This document shows, piece after piece, positions 46,480 through 60,980 of a stretch of 64,000 nucleotides of DNA; the stretch's first letter is position 1, and every line of letters starts with the position of its first letter. Source of the DNA: Larimichthys crocea (taxonomy: Eukaryota; Chordata; Actinopteri; Sciaenidae); assembly GCF_000972845.2 (NCBI RefSeq), contig NC_040016.1, positions 23,558,026 through 23,622,025 of the forward strand, read 5' to 3'. Below the pieces are notes generated by a model. That model saw only the letters and a program-made list of their open reading frames with translations, did not search any database and was not told the origin of the DNA. Position numbers and translations under genes: made by a program.

Positions 46480-48050
46480 TATTTGGTTCAGCCAAGAAAA
46501 AACTACCACACTTTTCTCTGAATGCAGTCTTCATCTCTACTTGTGTTTTAATGAAATCCCTTTCTGAATAAAACACTCACATGTCCTTGTGTCCATACCT
46601 CTTTGTGCCTTCTGATGGTACCGTATCACTGTCTCTGAGTACACCATGGAAGACAAATGTTGGCATGGTTCCAGAGTTTCTTGAACTAATGTTCATTGAA
46701 GATGAGTTGTCCTTCATGGCCAAAGATATGGAGTTACAGCCATTTTAGCTGTGTGAGGCTCTAGGCATTTCAGCATGCTGACAAAATGCAGAAAATACAG
46801 TGTGCAGCTGGTACACAGGGCTGCTCTAACAGATTTTCCAAACATCATATATAACTTCTAATCACTCACTGCCAAAGTAAACACAGTAACCTCTGCTTCT
46901 CTTACTGACAATACTATAAATTGGAGTAACTGTCCAATTTTTCTTTTTGACTTTACCATCCAGAGCTCAACAGGAGGGAATGGAAAGAATTCTCAGAAGA
47001 AATTAGGTTTGCCTCGGGATACTGAGAGTCACAGAGAAAAGAAAAAGTAGTCATGCTGATGTAGAATTAGTATGCCAATTGCTCATCTTCATTCAACTCC
47101 AGTAAGTTGAACAACATCAAAACATGCAGTTGGCGAGCGGATGTTAATTAGAGCAACAGAATCAGAAAAGAGCAACATTCTTTGGATGAAAAAAGCAGAT
47201 TGTTCTCCTGACAGTGGTAAACATGTATTCAGGTGTTTTCATGCCATTGGTATATTACACATATTGGACTCACATATTATAGGCCCATATAGTTCCACTG
47301 CCAGCAGGGCGAGGGTTAAAAAAAGTTCATGGGCTCATTACTATCAGTTCATCCTCTGAGGAGCAGGAATTTATAAATTCAATTTGAATCTACTAATTAT
47401 ATTGTTGTGCATATGTGGAATTTGGCTTCGATGGTGATTCTACGGGACCCTGCTCCTGTTTCCTCATTATGTTGATGAAAATGTAAGGTTTCAAAACTAA
47501 CATATCTAAGTGTAGTGTAATTGAAGGACAACAGTGGGCAGCAGTCCTATCTATATATTTAGTTCCTACGTGAAATGATGTTTTGGTGAAACTCTTAAAT
47601 TGGAATTGCTTTTCACTCAATAAAACAATGTGTAGCTGCAAAAGGTGTCCTAAAGCTTTTAATAACTCCCATGACCTTCCCTCTAGAGCCACCAATCAGG
47701 TAAAACTGTTGGAGTACTACAATTGAACTGGTAGGTTAGAATGAAATGCACTGAGTATATATGAACCCTTTGCATTTTCAAAACATAATTTTAATGTGAG
47801 GACAACATTTTTTTGTTGTTGTTGTTCACTCCGCATGAAGCGTCAGCTTTTATCCATCCTCCCTGTAAGGCTGTAAAAGGTCGGTGTTTTGCAATGTAGA
47901 AAAGGCTACAGCCTCTAGGGGACATTAATGGAACGCCACACTTTTAGTCTTTTCTTTTTTTTTTTTTCAATTACGGGCCAAAAATACCAGTGAACACATT
48001 TAATCCAGTGCCATTTCATTTGTGATAAACAGAGATAATCCATCTGCAGC

Positions 48051-48088
<38 letters not shown>

Positions 48089-51000
48089 TAGGTGTGCAGC
48101 AATATTATCAAATCACTTAATCATTATGATTTCATTCTTGTCATTATTTTTGTATCATAAATAACTTCATATGTAGAAGCTAATCTGTAGGTGGCAACAC
48201 CTCTGAAACATTGTTTCAGAGCCACATGCTGGCACCATGCACACAGTAAACAATCACTGAAATTGGATTTTTGGCAAAGATTGTGTTGTTTTAGTGTTAA
48301 TTATGTGTGACAGCATACAAACACATAATAATATAATTCAAATTAATATGCAATGTTTGCACATCTGCAACAAACAACACCAAGGGCAGATAGGGAGGTG
48401 AGAACTCACCATGCCTTCTCTTCCCACATCGGGAAATATATACACAGTCGACATTCATAACACAGTATCATTTCCTCTTTGTGGAGCATGTTACCCTGAG
48501 ATTAAAGCCACACAGAAAAAACAGCACCAATATATGCACGTTAAATTCTTATTCACTTGGATGCAATGGATGAAGTGTAAGAGAAATGAAGATTTATAGA
48601 GTAAGGCAATTACTCTAAGCCTGGTGCAGCAGCCCTTATTTAGCTGAATGGTAAGCTTGCCTTGCTTGGAGGAGCACTAATTACTGAAGCTTATAGAAGG
48701 CTTACACTAATCTTGATTGAATTTCTGAGTGTGATGTGAAATCTCGCCATCAAACTTTTTCCCACTGACAAAAGAGCAACTTTTAAAGCTGATGTTTTCA
48801 AAAAGGTTTAACCCACTGAGTGTGCAAACAAATCGAACCGCAGAATTTACATCAGATCACCTGATGTATGTCACCAAAAAGCCAAACCAAAAAGGGCAAG
48901 GTCAACCTGGCAACAGACTGCACGGTGAGAATGTCATGGAGGCAAATCATGAATGACAATAATAATACTGCATAATACTAGCTTTATGGTCCACTTATTT
49001 AAAGTTCACTAAGGATTTATTGCACTTCATTGTTTCTCAACATGGGGTCTGGATAAGATTCAAATAAGGTTTGGTGAAGGTTTGTTTCCTTCGATATGTT
49101 CATATATGAAGATATAACATTTAAGTTCATTTCAGTTTGACCCTTTCGTAGTTGAACTAGGCCCACTGGAGGAGCTCTTTAAAGGAATGAGCTTAGCTTC
49201 CTGCTTCAAACCAAAGTACTGTAGTTGAGAACAGTACACTAATCATCACTCCATGCAGATCTGATGTTTCTGTTCTTTTTTGTCTCTTCATTGGTATGGA
49301 AGCTTCAGTGGATCTTTTAGTCACATTCTTCCTCTCCACTACAATTCATTCACCAAGTCTGTTTCCATCGCACTTGGTCACATTTTGTTTTGTTTTTGTT
49401 TGTTTGTTTTTTGTATATGTGCAGATGAAATGCACAGAGTAACATATGGACGGACACCTACCTACTCTATACAACTGAAGATGTTCATCATGAGGCTGGT
49501 TACTCTCTCCATACTTACAGATCCACCTAAACCTACCTAAACCAATGAAGATGAAGATGGTACAGTACACTTGTTGGGGACTATTTTCAGCAGTGGATTA
49601 ATTAACCACATTTGCTGCTGTGGTAAATATTTACAGCAGTAGGAATGTGTATGTGAGACTGAGTAAAAATAAACTGCAGTGTGGTTGTTCATGATAATGA
49701 AAGAACATGTCACCCAGTGTGTGGTTCACTGATGTGTTTTTAATAGTTTTTGGACAACAATGGAGCTGTGCAGCACAGAGGAATCAAGTCAATCAGCTCT
49801 GCACACACAGACAATATTTACAGGCAAATTATCCATCCCAAATTGTGTTCATTAAAAAAAAAAAAAAAGTTACTATTTAATACCTCCGAAGCTCTCTGAG
49901 ATCGGGACAAAATAACACCAAACTGAAATGAACATGACAGCTTAACAACCCTTCAGTTGCAGGATTCTCTAATGAGAATTTTAAAAGTGAATACAGAGGT
50001 CACAGTGCAGAGAAGGTTAAAGAAGTATGAGTCTAAAAGAGTTATGAGTTATTCAGTGAAATTAATTTGAATGTAAAGATCTGTCATATGTCGGCTGCAG
50101 GAGCCTTTTCTCACTTCCCTGGTGCCACAGTGTGCAAGCTCCTGTCATCTTAATGACAAAGTGTTTCCTATCACCATCTAAAGTGGAGTGCAGCAGAGCC
50201 ACACCCCATTTTTCGCAAGCATAGCTGAGCGAGAGGCACATTTGAATGTATTCATCACGTTCAAAGAAACATGAGGTTTTATATATCGTACACATATCAA
50301 AATAATGCCAATGCCAAAGATTAATAATGGAATGGACATGGAACTGACTGTCACTGCACAGGAGCCACAGAATCACACACTGGGCTGCTGCAGCAAGGAC
50401 TGAGCCTTTGTACATGGGGCGCACAGGGGAGCTACCAGAACCCCTAAGAGTTTAATCTGAGTAAAGTTCCACCATTGCAACTGGGTTCTGAGCAGCCTCA
50501 TGGGTCCTGTACAAAATGTAGCGGCCAGTGCGGTCATGACCTTTTCTGATTTATCCACCACTGACAAATACAGGTGGCATTTGCTTCCTGGTGGGTGGTC
50601 ATTTTGGAGCTGGCCAACATGAAAAATACATTTCAGCAGTCAGTTAGCGGAGTATGGCCAGGTACTGCACAGGTGATCATAATGGACTGACAGCCAAAGG
50701 CACAGTCAGCATTTCCTAACAGGGACAGTGGAATCAAACCCAAAGCTAGGACTTACTTGACGTGAGGTGACAGGGCTAAACGCTGAGCTGCTGCAGCTCA
50801 ACCAAATCAGGGGTGTGAATGTTATTGATGTGAAATGTGTATGACATGCATTTCAGGTGAACTGCACACTCCCAATTCCAATCCATGTGTGTGTCATAGC
50901 TGTTTGCCCTGGAGTCTCTCCTTGCTTTTCCACCCTAATGCATGCTGGGACTGTGGGAAATGAGAGGACTTTGTATTTTCTAAGCAGCTGAGGCGTAACA

Positions 51001-51480
51001 CTCTCTGCTCCCTGATTGAAAAGACTGCAACACACACTTAAGAGAGCTGTGTGAGCTCAGAGTTTGGAGGGAAACAAATCTCATTTACAACACTGGAGCT
51101 ACAGACCTCACATAGTCTGCTCTGTTCTGACCTGCACGCAGTCCAAAACACTCACTGTGGAACTCACTCAGACTCATTCAATTAAAGGCTTTCAAGGCCA
51201 AAACAAAACTACAAACCATTATTTGCTTTTCTTCTCCTTGAAATTATGGACAATGTTACAAAATGACACAAAGACACACAACTAAAGAGCTTTTTTCTTC
51301 AGAAGTCAAAGTGACATGCATATGTCATTTCTCTGAGCTGTTCCCCAAAACTTCCCAAAGTCTAATCTAAAGGGGTCAGAGTCTTTGCAGCCCTGTCCTT
51401 GAAGCTATGGAAGGAGTGTGTCGCAATGTCAGAATCTGAAACGTTTGAAAATCTCTGCTAACATTTCACTCTAAGAAATT
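46480..51480. other. Long intron-like region
   Basis: A (CA)n tract lies at 48054-48082 and there are T/A homopolymers at 47950-47968 and 49853-49868. No exon or transposon is recognised. Confidence 0.5.
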
Positions 51481-52320
51481 TAGCTTTATTGGGTTGCTTT
51501 GTGTAACCCGGGTGGAAAAACCTTTTATTAATTAATCAAGATCGATTAATTTACCCCCTTGTCTAAAATATTACATATGTCATCGCGTCACGACGTCACG
51601 CTGTTCCGCCGTCGCACCATCACGTTATGGAGTCTGGATAAACACAGCACAGTTGCTACCGGCAATACCCGCTACCTGTGGATTGTTTGGTGCGGTGAAT
51701 ATGCCTAGTTCTCTGAATGTGTCCTGCCACATGAAACACATTTTAAAGCCAGTCTGAATATTTTAATATAACAAATATTATTTATTTATTATTATTTATT
51801 CATATTGATCCATATATATTTATATACTGACTTGATTGTATTGTACAATATTGAATACTGAAGTTGAGATACTGCTATTTATTTAATACAATCTGTGTTA
51901 ATTGGCTGTGGTATTTTTGAATGTTGAAGGTTGTGTGCACACTAAATATTGAATTGGTCCTGTTTTTTATACAGGCCAGGTTGATGGCAAGCTAAGCCTA
52001 GCCTGGGCACAAAGCCTGAGGACCCAGAAAGGAGTCAGCTCTAGTCGCGCTGGTAGGAGGCTCTTGTATGCAGCCGCACTTTTTCCCCCTAAACCTTTGC
52101 CTTTGCGACCTATGAACGGCCATACATTCATTACATACACTTCCCAATACTGACTTTTTCCCCTCTCCTTCCACTGGACACTCCACTGTTGGCCCGTTAT
52201 ATTTTGGTTGCACTTCGCCATCACAAGCGAAGCTTGAGTCCCTTTCCTCTGCAAATTATAGATGATGTGCGCTTTCAAATTATAGAATTATTATAATCCC
52301 AATTGATGAAATTACCTGTA
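51480..52320. other. Unassigned GC-shifted segment, possibly a transposon
   Basis: CpG-bearing text (catcgcgtcacgacgtcacg at about 51580) contrasts with the AT-rich flanks. On the minus strand 51967-52278 gives a 103-residue frame with a second overlapping open frame. Neither shows a motif I know. The region could be a degraded DNA element. Confidence 0.3.
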
Positions 52321-54097
52321 CATATTGTATTTATTTTCCTATGAATGGCCATTTGTATTTGTACTCTGTCTTTATTCACTGTGGATAAATTGTAATATGT
52401 ATATCGTGCACAATATATGGTGATGCTAAAACATATCTGCGTTCAGTGTCTCACTCTCCACTCCCAGAGTCCAACCTAGTCTTCTGAACCTAGCCTAGGA
52501 ATGATAACTGTGTAGCTACCGATTGATACCCAAACAGTACGTGTACATGTTACATTTGTCATACACTTTATGCTAAGAATATAATAATATATATATCTGT
52601 ATAGCTCACTTAGGGTGCTTTTACATCAGGTGTAGGTGCGGTTAACTTACAGTGGGAAAGCAAACGGACGATCCAGCAGCTCTTGGCTAGTAGAAAGCAA
52701 TTATTAGTTACACATTTGCTTTGTACCTTAACATTATCTATTGTTGGCTAAAATCAACACTGTTTGTCTTTGTACATAAATTCATAAATCATGGCTCCTG
52801 TTAGCTGCTGAAGTTGTTAGGCAAGCTAATACATTTCCAGTCATTGTGTTTTGTTAGCAATAACACAAAGCCAGCTGACAAAGTAACCTGCAAACTGCAA
52901 AACGGACGATCTACAGCTCGAGCAGCCCTGAGAAACTGTCCACCTCCATGCCATGCAAAATATTCAAATAAACTCAACTGCTGCTTAAAAATACGCCAGT
53001 AAACTGAAGAGATGTGGTGCTGCTTTATTTTGCAGCCTTGGTGTTCATTTGCAGTGGACTGAGTAGCAGTCCTGCCCCTGAGTCAGTGGGCCTGATAGAG
53101 TGGTTTAAAGTGGATGACTTGTGGAGTGTGTGTGTGTGTGTTGACAAACCACAGTGAAATACAAAGGAGCCGCAGCACACACTGTATCTCTGTATCTGCT
53201 CATATCTGCATACAAAATTGCCAATTAATTTAGATTTTGTCCCCTAAATGCTTTTCTTCTTACTTATTTTTTCCCCACCACCAGCCTCTGAAAGTAAACT
53301 TATTAAACTGCAGTGCATCAAATGAATAAGTGAAAGGCTTTAATTTTATATGCCTAGGGGGCGTTCATAAATGCATGTCACTGATGCAATAAAATTAACA
53401 TTGTTTACGTGTGTGTTGTGCTTTTTGGTGTGTGTGAGTGTCATGTCTGGGAGCTGGGTTCTCTGGAGTTTTGACTGGGTAAAATGAAATCCAGAGTACA
53501 CCCACAGGGCAACACGACTGAACAAATACAATAATTCAATTTACTCTTCAATTACATTTGCGTTCAGGCTTTCCCCTGCTTTAATTAAACCGTTGTACAT
53601 GTTGGTGCCGAGCAGACACAAATATAATCAAATGAAATCTATCACAGGGCCCAATATTCCACCTGATAAACCAAATGAGGGATTTGATATTGAGCGTCAT
53701 GCTTTTATTTTAATTTTTTTTCATCTAAAGCAAATCAGTAAATTGCTAGTGTGAAATGACGTTGAAAGCAATATGCAGTTAACAAACTGAAACTAATTAA
53801 CAAATTTCAAAGGAGTTCAGATGATGAGAATGAACACGACATGCATACTGGGCTTTGATATTGATATCCGTCATACATATTTCAGCTGGAGACATCAAAC
53901 GTATTGATTACCCAGAATTCCTAAATGTTGTTGGAGTGGGGAAGTCACTGCAGGTTGCTGCATATCATCAATAGGTAGAGCACAAAACAACCCGACGCTG
54001 ATTGCTTATTCATGGATCTGTCATCAAACATGTTATGAACATGAATGAATGAGCTCGCTCTGAATGCAGGGAGGATTACAAACAACTCAACACATAC

Positions 54098-54134
<37 letters not shown>

Positions 54135-55805
54135 TACCTCGTGAACAGGGAACTGTCACAGAACACATGGTAAGTGGTGACTGGTGTTTCTGGTCATTTT
54201 AAAAATACAAAACTAAAATGCTACATTCAGTTTTAATGTCTTTTATCATAATAGTACTATGATGTCTACCTATTAAAGAGTGGACCTCCATAGACTACAG
54301 TGAACTTCATGAGTGTTGGTTTACTGCAAAGACTTTCTCTGTTTCTTTCAAAATGGACATTTTAACTTTAATGTTTGCAATATTTAAACATTTTCTGCAA
54401 TACAAATATTACAACAAATAATTATGGCCAAGAAGAGAAGTTTGACCTGCATAACATGTCTGCATGCACTGATAAAGGACTGCAGATTCAATCAAATTGA
54501 CTTGATGTAGGCTTTAGATATATAAACTGTTTTATTACAGAAATCACAGATTCCATAATTGTTGTCAGAAATGTTTCCTCAATGTATACAGAATAAAATA
54601 GACACCGGCAGTCTATGATGGAGCTATCTGCAAATGTACCACAAAATTTGTTTTCGAGAACAAAGTTTCAAACAACATAACAAAAGATTTCTCTAGTCTC
54701 TTTAAAGTGATCTGTTTTATGTTTTTTCTATCATAAAGGCTGAACTTTAGTTGAATCGGTCCACTGTTGCCTGGTACATTTAAAAATAAGAAATAAGCTA
54801 AATTAATAATATTCATTAAAAAAATAATCATCTCAACTAAATAATTGAATATTTTTATCATGTTTTTGCAACAATATATAAAGGCTCAACTTTGGGGGAT
54901 GTGGTTTTAATTTATAATCAGGGCTAAGGGCTAACCAAAGGGCAGGGAGTTATAAGTGTACAAAATAGTTCAACTTGCTCATATGAATGATGTTGGCAAC
55001 AAGTGTTAGATGCTCACATCAGGTAGACGGGCAACAGCAACCTGCTATTACAACAGTCATGACGCTGCAGATAAGATGGTCTATTCAAAATCTTTATTTG
55101 GACTGGGTTGTTAAAAAAAGAGAGAACAACAATTTAACCATGTATTGGAAACAACAAGAAAAAAGTCAGCTAGTTGATGGATAACCTCACACAACCCACT
55201 GTTAAACATACAGTCCTAATATACTTTACTGATTAACCCACAAACAGTTTTCTTATTCTAAAGCTGCCTTCTCTTCACATTTAGTGAAATCATTATAGCA
55301 TACAGCTGCTTGGAATTAACAGACCTTTTTCTTAAGTGATGGGTTATACCATGAAAAAGTGGAGGTCCATTGAAATGTTCAGGCTATATTTAATAATGTG
55401 CTATTGCACATACACAAATCTGGAGAGACTTTGTAAGTCAACTATCTGGAGACTAATTGGAAACTGCACACAAAGTATGCTGAAAGATCAATGTAATATG
55501 TAATTGAGGGGATGTAATGACTTGGAACAGTAACAGAAACAGACATCAGGACAAAAAAATCTAGCATCAAGTCTAGATGGCAAGGTATTTGCAGATGGCA
55601 GGTTAATACTTCTGCAACCAGTTCAAAGCTTTGACAGTCTTAAAATCATTTTGATCCAAAGTCTTCTACTTGAAAACCTAAATTGTATTTCTTGCAGAAA
55701 CATAACAAGTGAAATTGATACTATGCATGGATTCCTTTCCAAAGCCTCTGACTTGTTTGTTTGTTTTATGTAATTATACTGATGCAGGAATCATTCATCA
55801 TTGTC
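52320..55805. other. Intron-like region
   Basis: (CA)n/CATA tracts lie at 54093-54135. The single-copy AT-rich stretch 53220-53900 has the look of non-coding sequence under constraint, but this cannot be judged from one genome. Confidence 0.4.
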
Positions 55806-58330
55806 ACTCTCACATACATATATTCACACTCTTACATATATATATATTTTCACTCTTACATACATATATTCTCCTCTTTCATTGCCACTCTCACATACAT
55901 ATATTTTATCTCTTATTTACATATATTCTCACTCACATATATTCTCACTCTTACATACATATATTCTTCTCTTTTATTGCCACTCTAACATACATATATT
56001 TTATCTCTTATTTACCGATATTCTCACTCTAATACATATATTCTCACTCTCATACATATATTCTCACTCTTACATACATATATTCTTACATACATATATT
56101 CCCACTCTTACATATATTCTCACATACGTATATTTTATCTCTTATTTACATATATTCTCACTCATACATATATTCTATCTCTTACATACATATATTCTCA
56201 CTCATACATACATATATTCTCCTCTTTCATTGCCACTCTCACATACATATATTTGATCTCTTATTTACATATATTCTCACATACGTATATTTTATCTCTT
56301 ATTTACATATATTCTCACTCATACATATATTCTATCTCTTACATACATATATTCTCACTCATACATACATATATTCTCCTCTTTCATTGCCACTCTCACA
56401 TACATATATTTGATCTCTTATTTACATATATTCTCACATACGTATATTTTATCTCTTATTTACATATATTCTCACTCATACATATATTTTCACTCTTACA
56501 TACATATATTCTTCTCTTTTATTGCCACTCTCACATACATATGTTTTATCTCTTATACATATATTCTCACCTTTATACACATATTCTCACTCTCACATAC
56601 ATATATTCTCCTCACATACCTATATTCTCACTCTCATACATATATTCTTCTCTAGCATACACATATTATCACTCTCACATACATATATTGTCACTCTCTT
56701 ATACATATATTCTAACTCTCACATACATATATTCTCCTCACATACATATATTCTCACTCTTACATACATATATTCTCCTCACATACATATATTCTCACTC
56801 TTACATACACATATTCTCACTCTCACATACACATATTGTCACTCTCTTATACATATATTCTAACTCTCACATACATATATTCTCCCTTTCACATACATAT
56901 ATTCTCCTCTAGCATACATATATTCTCACTGTTACATACATATATTCTAACTCTCATATATACATTCTTACTCTTACATACATATATTCTCACTCTTACA
57001 TACATATATCCTCCTCTTTAATTGCCACTCTCACATACATATATTTGATCTCTTATTTACATATATTCTCACTCATACATATATTCTCACTCTAACATAC
57101 ATATATTCTCCTCTTTCATTGCCACTCTCACATACATATATTTGATCTCTTATTTACATATATTCTCACTCATACATATATTCTCACTCTAACATACATA
57201 TATTCTCCTCTTTCATTGCCACTCTCACATACATATATTTGATCTCTTATTTACATATATTCTCACTCATACATATATTCTCACTCTAACATACATATAT
57301 TCTCCTCTTTCACTGCCACTCTCACATACATATATTTGATCTCTTATTTACATATATTCTCACTCATACATATATTCTCACTCTAACATACATATATTCT
57401 CCTCTTTCACTGCCACTCTCACATACATATATTTGATCTCTTATTTACATATATTCTCACTCATACATATATTCTCACTCTAACATACATATATTCTCCT
57501 CTTTCACTGCCACTCTCACATACATATATTTGATCTCTTATTTACATATATTCTCACTCATACATATATTCTCACTCTAACATACATATATTCTCCTCTT
57601 TCACTGCCACTCTCACATACATATATTTGATCTCTTATTTACATATATTCTCACTCATACATATATTCTCACTCTAACATACATATATTCTCCTCTTTCA
57701 CTGCCACTCTCACATACATATATTTGATCTCTTATTTACATATATTCTCACTCATACATATATTCTCACTCTAACATACATATATCCTCCTCTTTAATTG
57801 CCACTCTCACATACATATATTTGATCTCTTATTTACATATATTCTCACTCATACATATATTCTCACTCTAACATACATATATTCTCCTCTTTCATTGCCA
57901 CTCTCACATACATATATTTGATCTCTTATTTACATATATTCTCACTCATACATATATTCTCACTCTAACATACATATATTCTCCTCTTTCACTGCCACTC
58001 TCACATACATATATTTGATCTCTTATTTACATATATTCTCACTCATACACATATTCTCATTCTTACATACATATATTCATCTCTTTCATTGCCACTCTCA
58101 CATACAGTACATATTTTTTAATCTCTTATTTACATATATTCTCATTCATACATATATTCTCACTCTCACATACATATATTCTCACTCTTACATACATTCT
58201 GTTCACACACACATACATTCTCTTTTCACATACATATATTCTCTTTTCACATACATATATTCTCTTCACACACATATACATTCTGTGTTTACATACATAT
58301 ATTGTCACTTCCACATATGTATATGCACAT
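55806..58330 (+). repeat. 2.5-kb VNTR of CATACATATATTCTCACT-type units
   Basis: The base unit is about 18-22 bp (acatacatatattctcactc and variants). From 57024 to 58090 there is a regular 97-bp higher-order unit: gccactctcacatacatata starts at 57024, 57121, 57218 and 57315 and then every 97 bp, about 11 copies. Nearer the start a longer variant occurs (starts 56232 and 56389, 157 bp). Long open frames of S, Y, I, H and L on the plus strand are a by-product of the repeat. Confidence 0.95.
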
Positions 58331-58425
58331 TTCACTGACACAGGAAGTTCCTCCTAAACAGGAAGTCAGTCTCCAACCACGAAATGCATATTCAAGACTC
58401 GCTCAGCTTATCCTTTCCTAGCAGA

Positions 58426-58473
<48 letters not shown>

Positions 58474-58474
58474 A
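58426..58474. repeat. (TTA)n microsatellite
   Basis: About 15 TTA/ATA triplets. Confidence 0.95.
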
Positions 58475-58479
58475 ATAAT

Positions 58480-60059
58480 ATTACATTTCATTTTCTCTTA
58501 GGGACATAGATGGAAACCACAAACTTGTGAGGTGAAGGAGGTGTATGGCTGTGTTGATGGTTTCAGTCAGACCACCATCTCCCTTTCTTGTCTGGACAAG
58601 AGAGACTATTTAATAGAGAATTTAATAGAGAATTGTTTTGAACTTTGTTCTGTAAAACACATTTGCTCACAATTACATCTTAGTGTTATAGTGTTATTAT
58701 ATAGTAGGGAATTCCTAGTGACTGAGCAAATCTAAAGTAAAGAAAGGGTTATAGAAACGGTCTTACTGCTGACCATCCTATACCTAATTTCATACTGACT
58801 CATTATTTTTTTTAGATTGTATAGTCCTTATTACTCACATGCCTTCTGACCAGTTTATGTTTTATTTTAACCTGTTGTTGTTTTTTGTTTGTTTTTTGTC
58901 TAATTTGATTACAATACTAATTGCCCTTTATTTTAATACAGTGTCAAACTTGAAACTAACTAAAGCTGAGCCTTTATGTTTTCTTACAAAAACATAACAA
59001 ATCATGTTTCAAGACACTGGTTTCTTCACAGTGGCCTGTTTAATGGCCCATCTATAGTCTGAAAGGCTGCCTGGGACTTCAAGCCATTCAAACAATGGGA
59101 AAAGCGACGTGTGTGTAATGGTTTGTTGAAATTCATTGTTCAAACCAGTAGAGGCACTCATGAGAAGGTACTTAAACACTCGCACACCAAGAGTGGACCT
59201 CTCGGCAAAAAATGAATAAGCCTTACCAGAGCATGTTAGACATGATTGAATGTGTAAGGACGGCCAGGCCCACACTTAGTAAGGTTGGAAGTGCACACAC
59301 ACACACACACAATTTGATGAGGACACAAACACAGATGAAGTAAGGACAAGCTGTCAGAAACATGTACGTATACTGTACATTATTCCTTCTTTTAGTGTTT
59401 TGATGATGATGGTGGGGAGCATGTTACATCTAGAGATGTGATGAGATCTGGTAAACCTGTGCCAGAACATTTTGAGGCATACACACAAGTATCGCACCTA
59501 ACTGAAAGAGAACTGTTTGTGATGAGTTCTGATATCATCTATGTTCTTTCTTGATTTGAGGTGCGTTATCAACAGTGCAGACTAAAACACCTCTGGACAT
59601 GATGGGATCGATATACAGCCACAAGGTCTGTATAGAGAAAGTTTCCTCATGTTCAAGTCCGCAGCATCATCATGTTTAAGTTGCATTATAATTTAGTTAT
59701 ACATTTCTTTTATATATACATATATACATCAAATGAATAAGACAAAGTCAAAGCAATTTAGCAATTAGAATTTCACATTTCACACTACTGAGAATTATAA
59801 ATAAAAAGTACTTTTGTAATAATAATAATAATAATATTAACAATAACACCTATTGTCTGACTTGGCTGCAATCTTCTGGATTAAAAGTCATTTTTCGGTG
59901 TCAACCTTCCTCCATTTAGCACACGCCATGGCACATTGACTCACAGTTTGACCTCTTTTCTCTCTCTTGTCTCCTCACTCCTTTATATTTTTCTCTCCAT
60001 CACTGTCACTGCCGCTCTATTCAGTGAAGGCCCGCCCTACCCTGCCTGTGATTGTCTGA
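58480..60059. other. Intron-like region, nothing recognised
   Basis: A short (CA)n tract lies at 59294-59312 and an (ATA)n tract at 59817-59836. Confidence 0.4.
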
Positions 60060-60560
60060 CATTCTTGTCCTCACCTTGACCAATCTCAATCCTCATGTCT
60101 GAACGCAACCAACTCAGACCCACAAAGGCAACGAATACCGGCCAATCAGAGACAGGTAGGTTGTCCCTTTCGCTGAGTAGCGATTATAAAAAGCATCTGT
60201 TGTGTCATAAATGATTGTGTGTTGTTCCACTTCAACAATTAGTCTCTCATCGTCCATGTTGAGACCCTTTGATCGATTGACTGCTGACCTGGTGCCACCG
60301 GTCATGACGTAACGTTGATGTAAAGTTGTGATAGGCTACATGAACTGCGTATTGTGTTTTATTTTGAAAGGGGGTGGAAGTGTATTACGTTGATTCTGTG
60401 TTGGATTTCCTGTCTGGCGCAAACTGCTCTGTTGAGATTTACACGGTTTAGCAACGGCTCGCGTCAAAAATAAAAGTGCTACAGAATTATAGGGCTGCAG
60501 TGCGGAGAGTCGCTGCTGAGACGCTGCTGAGACGCTCCGTGGTACGCCCTGTGTGTGTGG
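60060..60560 (-). mobile_element. MADF-domain remnant, probably in a Harbinger-type element
   Basis: On the minus strand from 60257 the frame reads MDDERLIVEVEQHTIIYDTT then DAFYNR, after which it loses similarity. This is the start of a MADF (Myb/SANT-like) DNA-binding domain. Upstream in that direction (60330-60560) is a CpG-bearing stretch with an A-rich TATA-like segment, like a promoter region. In fish such domains occur both in host genes and as the accessory protein of PIF/Harbinger transposons. The missing second half and flanking repeats favour a deleted transposon. Ends were not found. Confidence 0.45.
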
Positions 60561-60942
60561 TCTCATTGACTAGACTTAGACTAAAATCTGAACTGGTGAC
60601 ACTCATTGACACTCACATGTCAATCATTGTGTGTAAAAACCTGAACCATTACCAGGTAGCTACAGCTGATGTCTGCACAGTCATGTCACCATCTACAGCA
60701 AACACAAATCACAATGTGCATGATAAAACACTACAGAAGTAACTCCAATCTATAACATCGGTTAGCTTTTTCTCAGGAGGATACACCGGGCCTACAGATG
60801 TGGCAGGGCCTTGTCTCCACACAGAGGGTATGTTGAGTGATTAAACATTGATTTTTGCACTGCATCACAGATGATGTCATTTTGGTACCAAAACATAATA
60901 ACCTGCAAACAAAATGTATCTTATTGTCAGTCTATGGTTTCT

Positions 60943-60980
<38 letters not shown>

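Noticed and set aside
55709..57021. Several plus-strand open frames of 60-219 residues rich in S, Y, I and H
   Set aside because: They arise because the VNTR unit lacks stops. All three frames are open, and composition simply follows the repeat.
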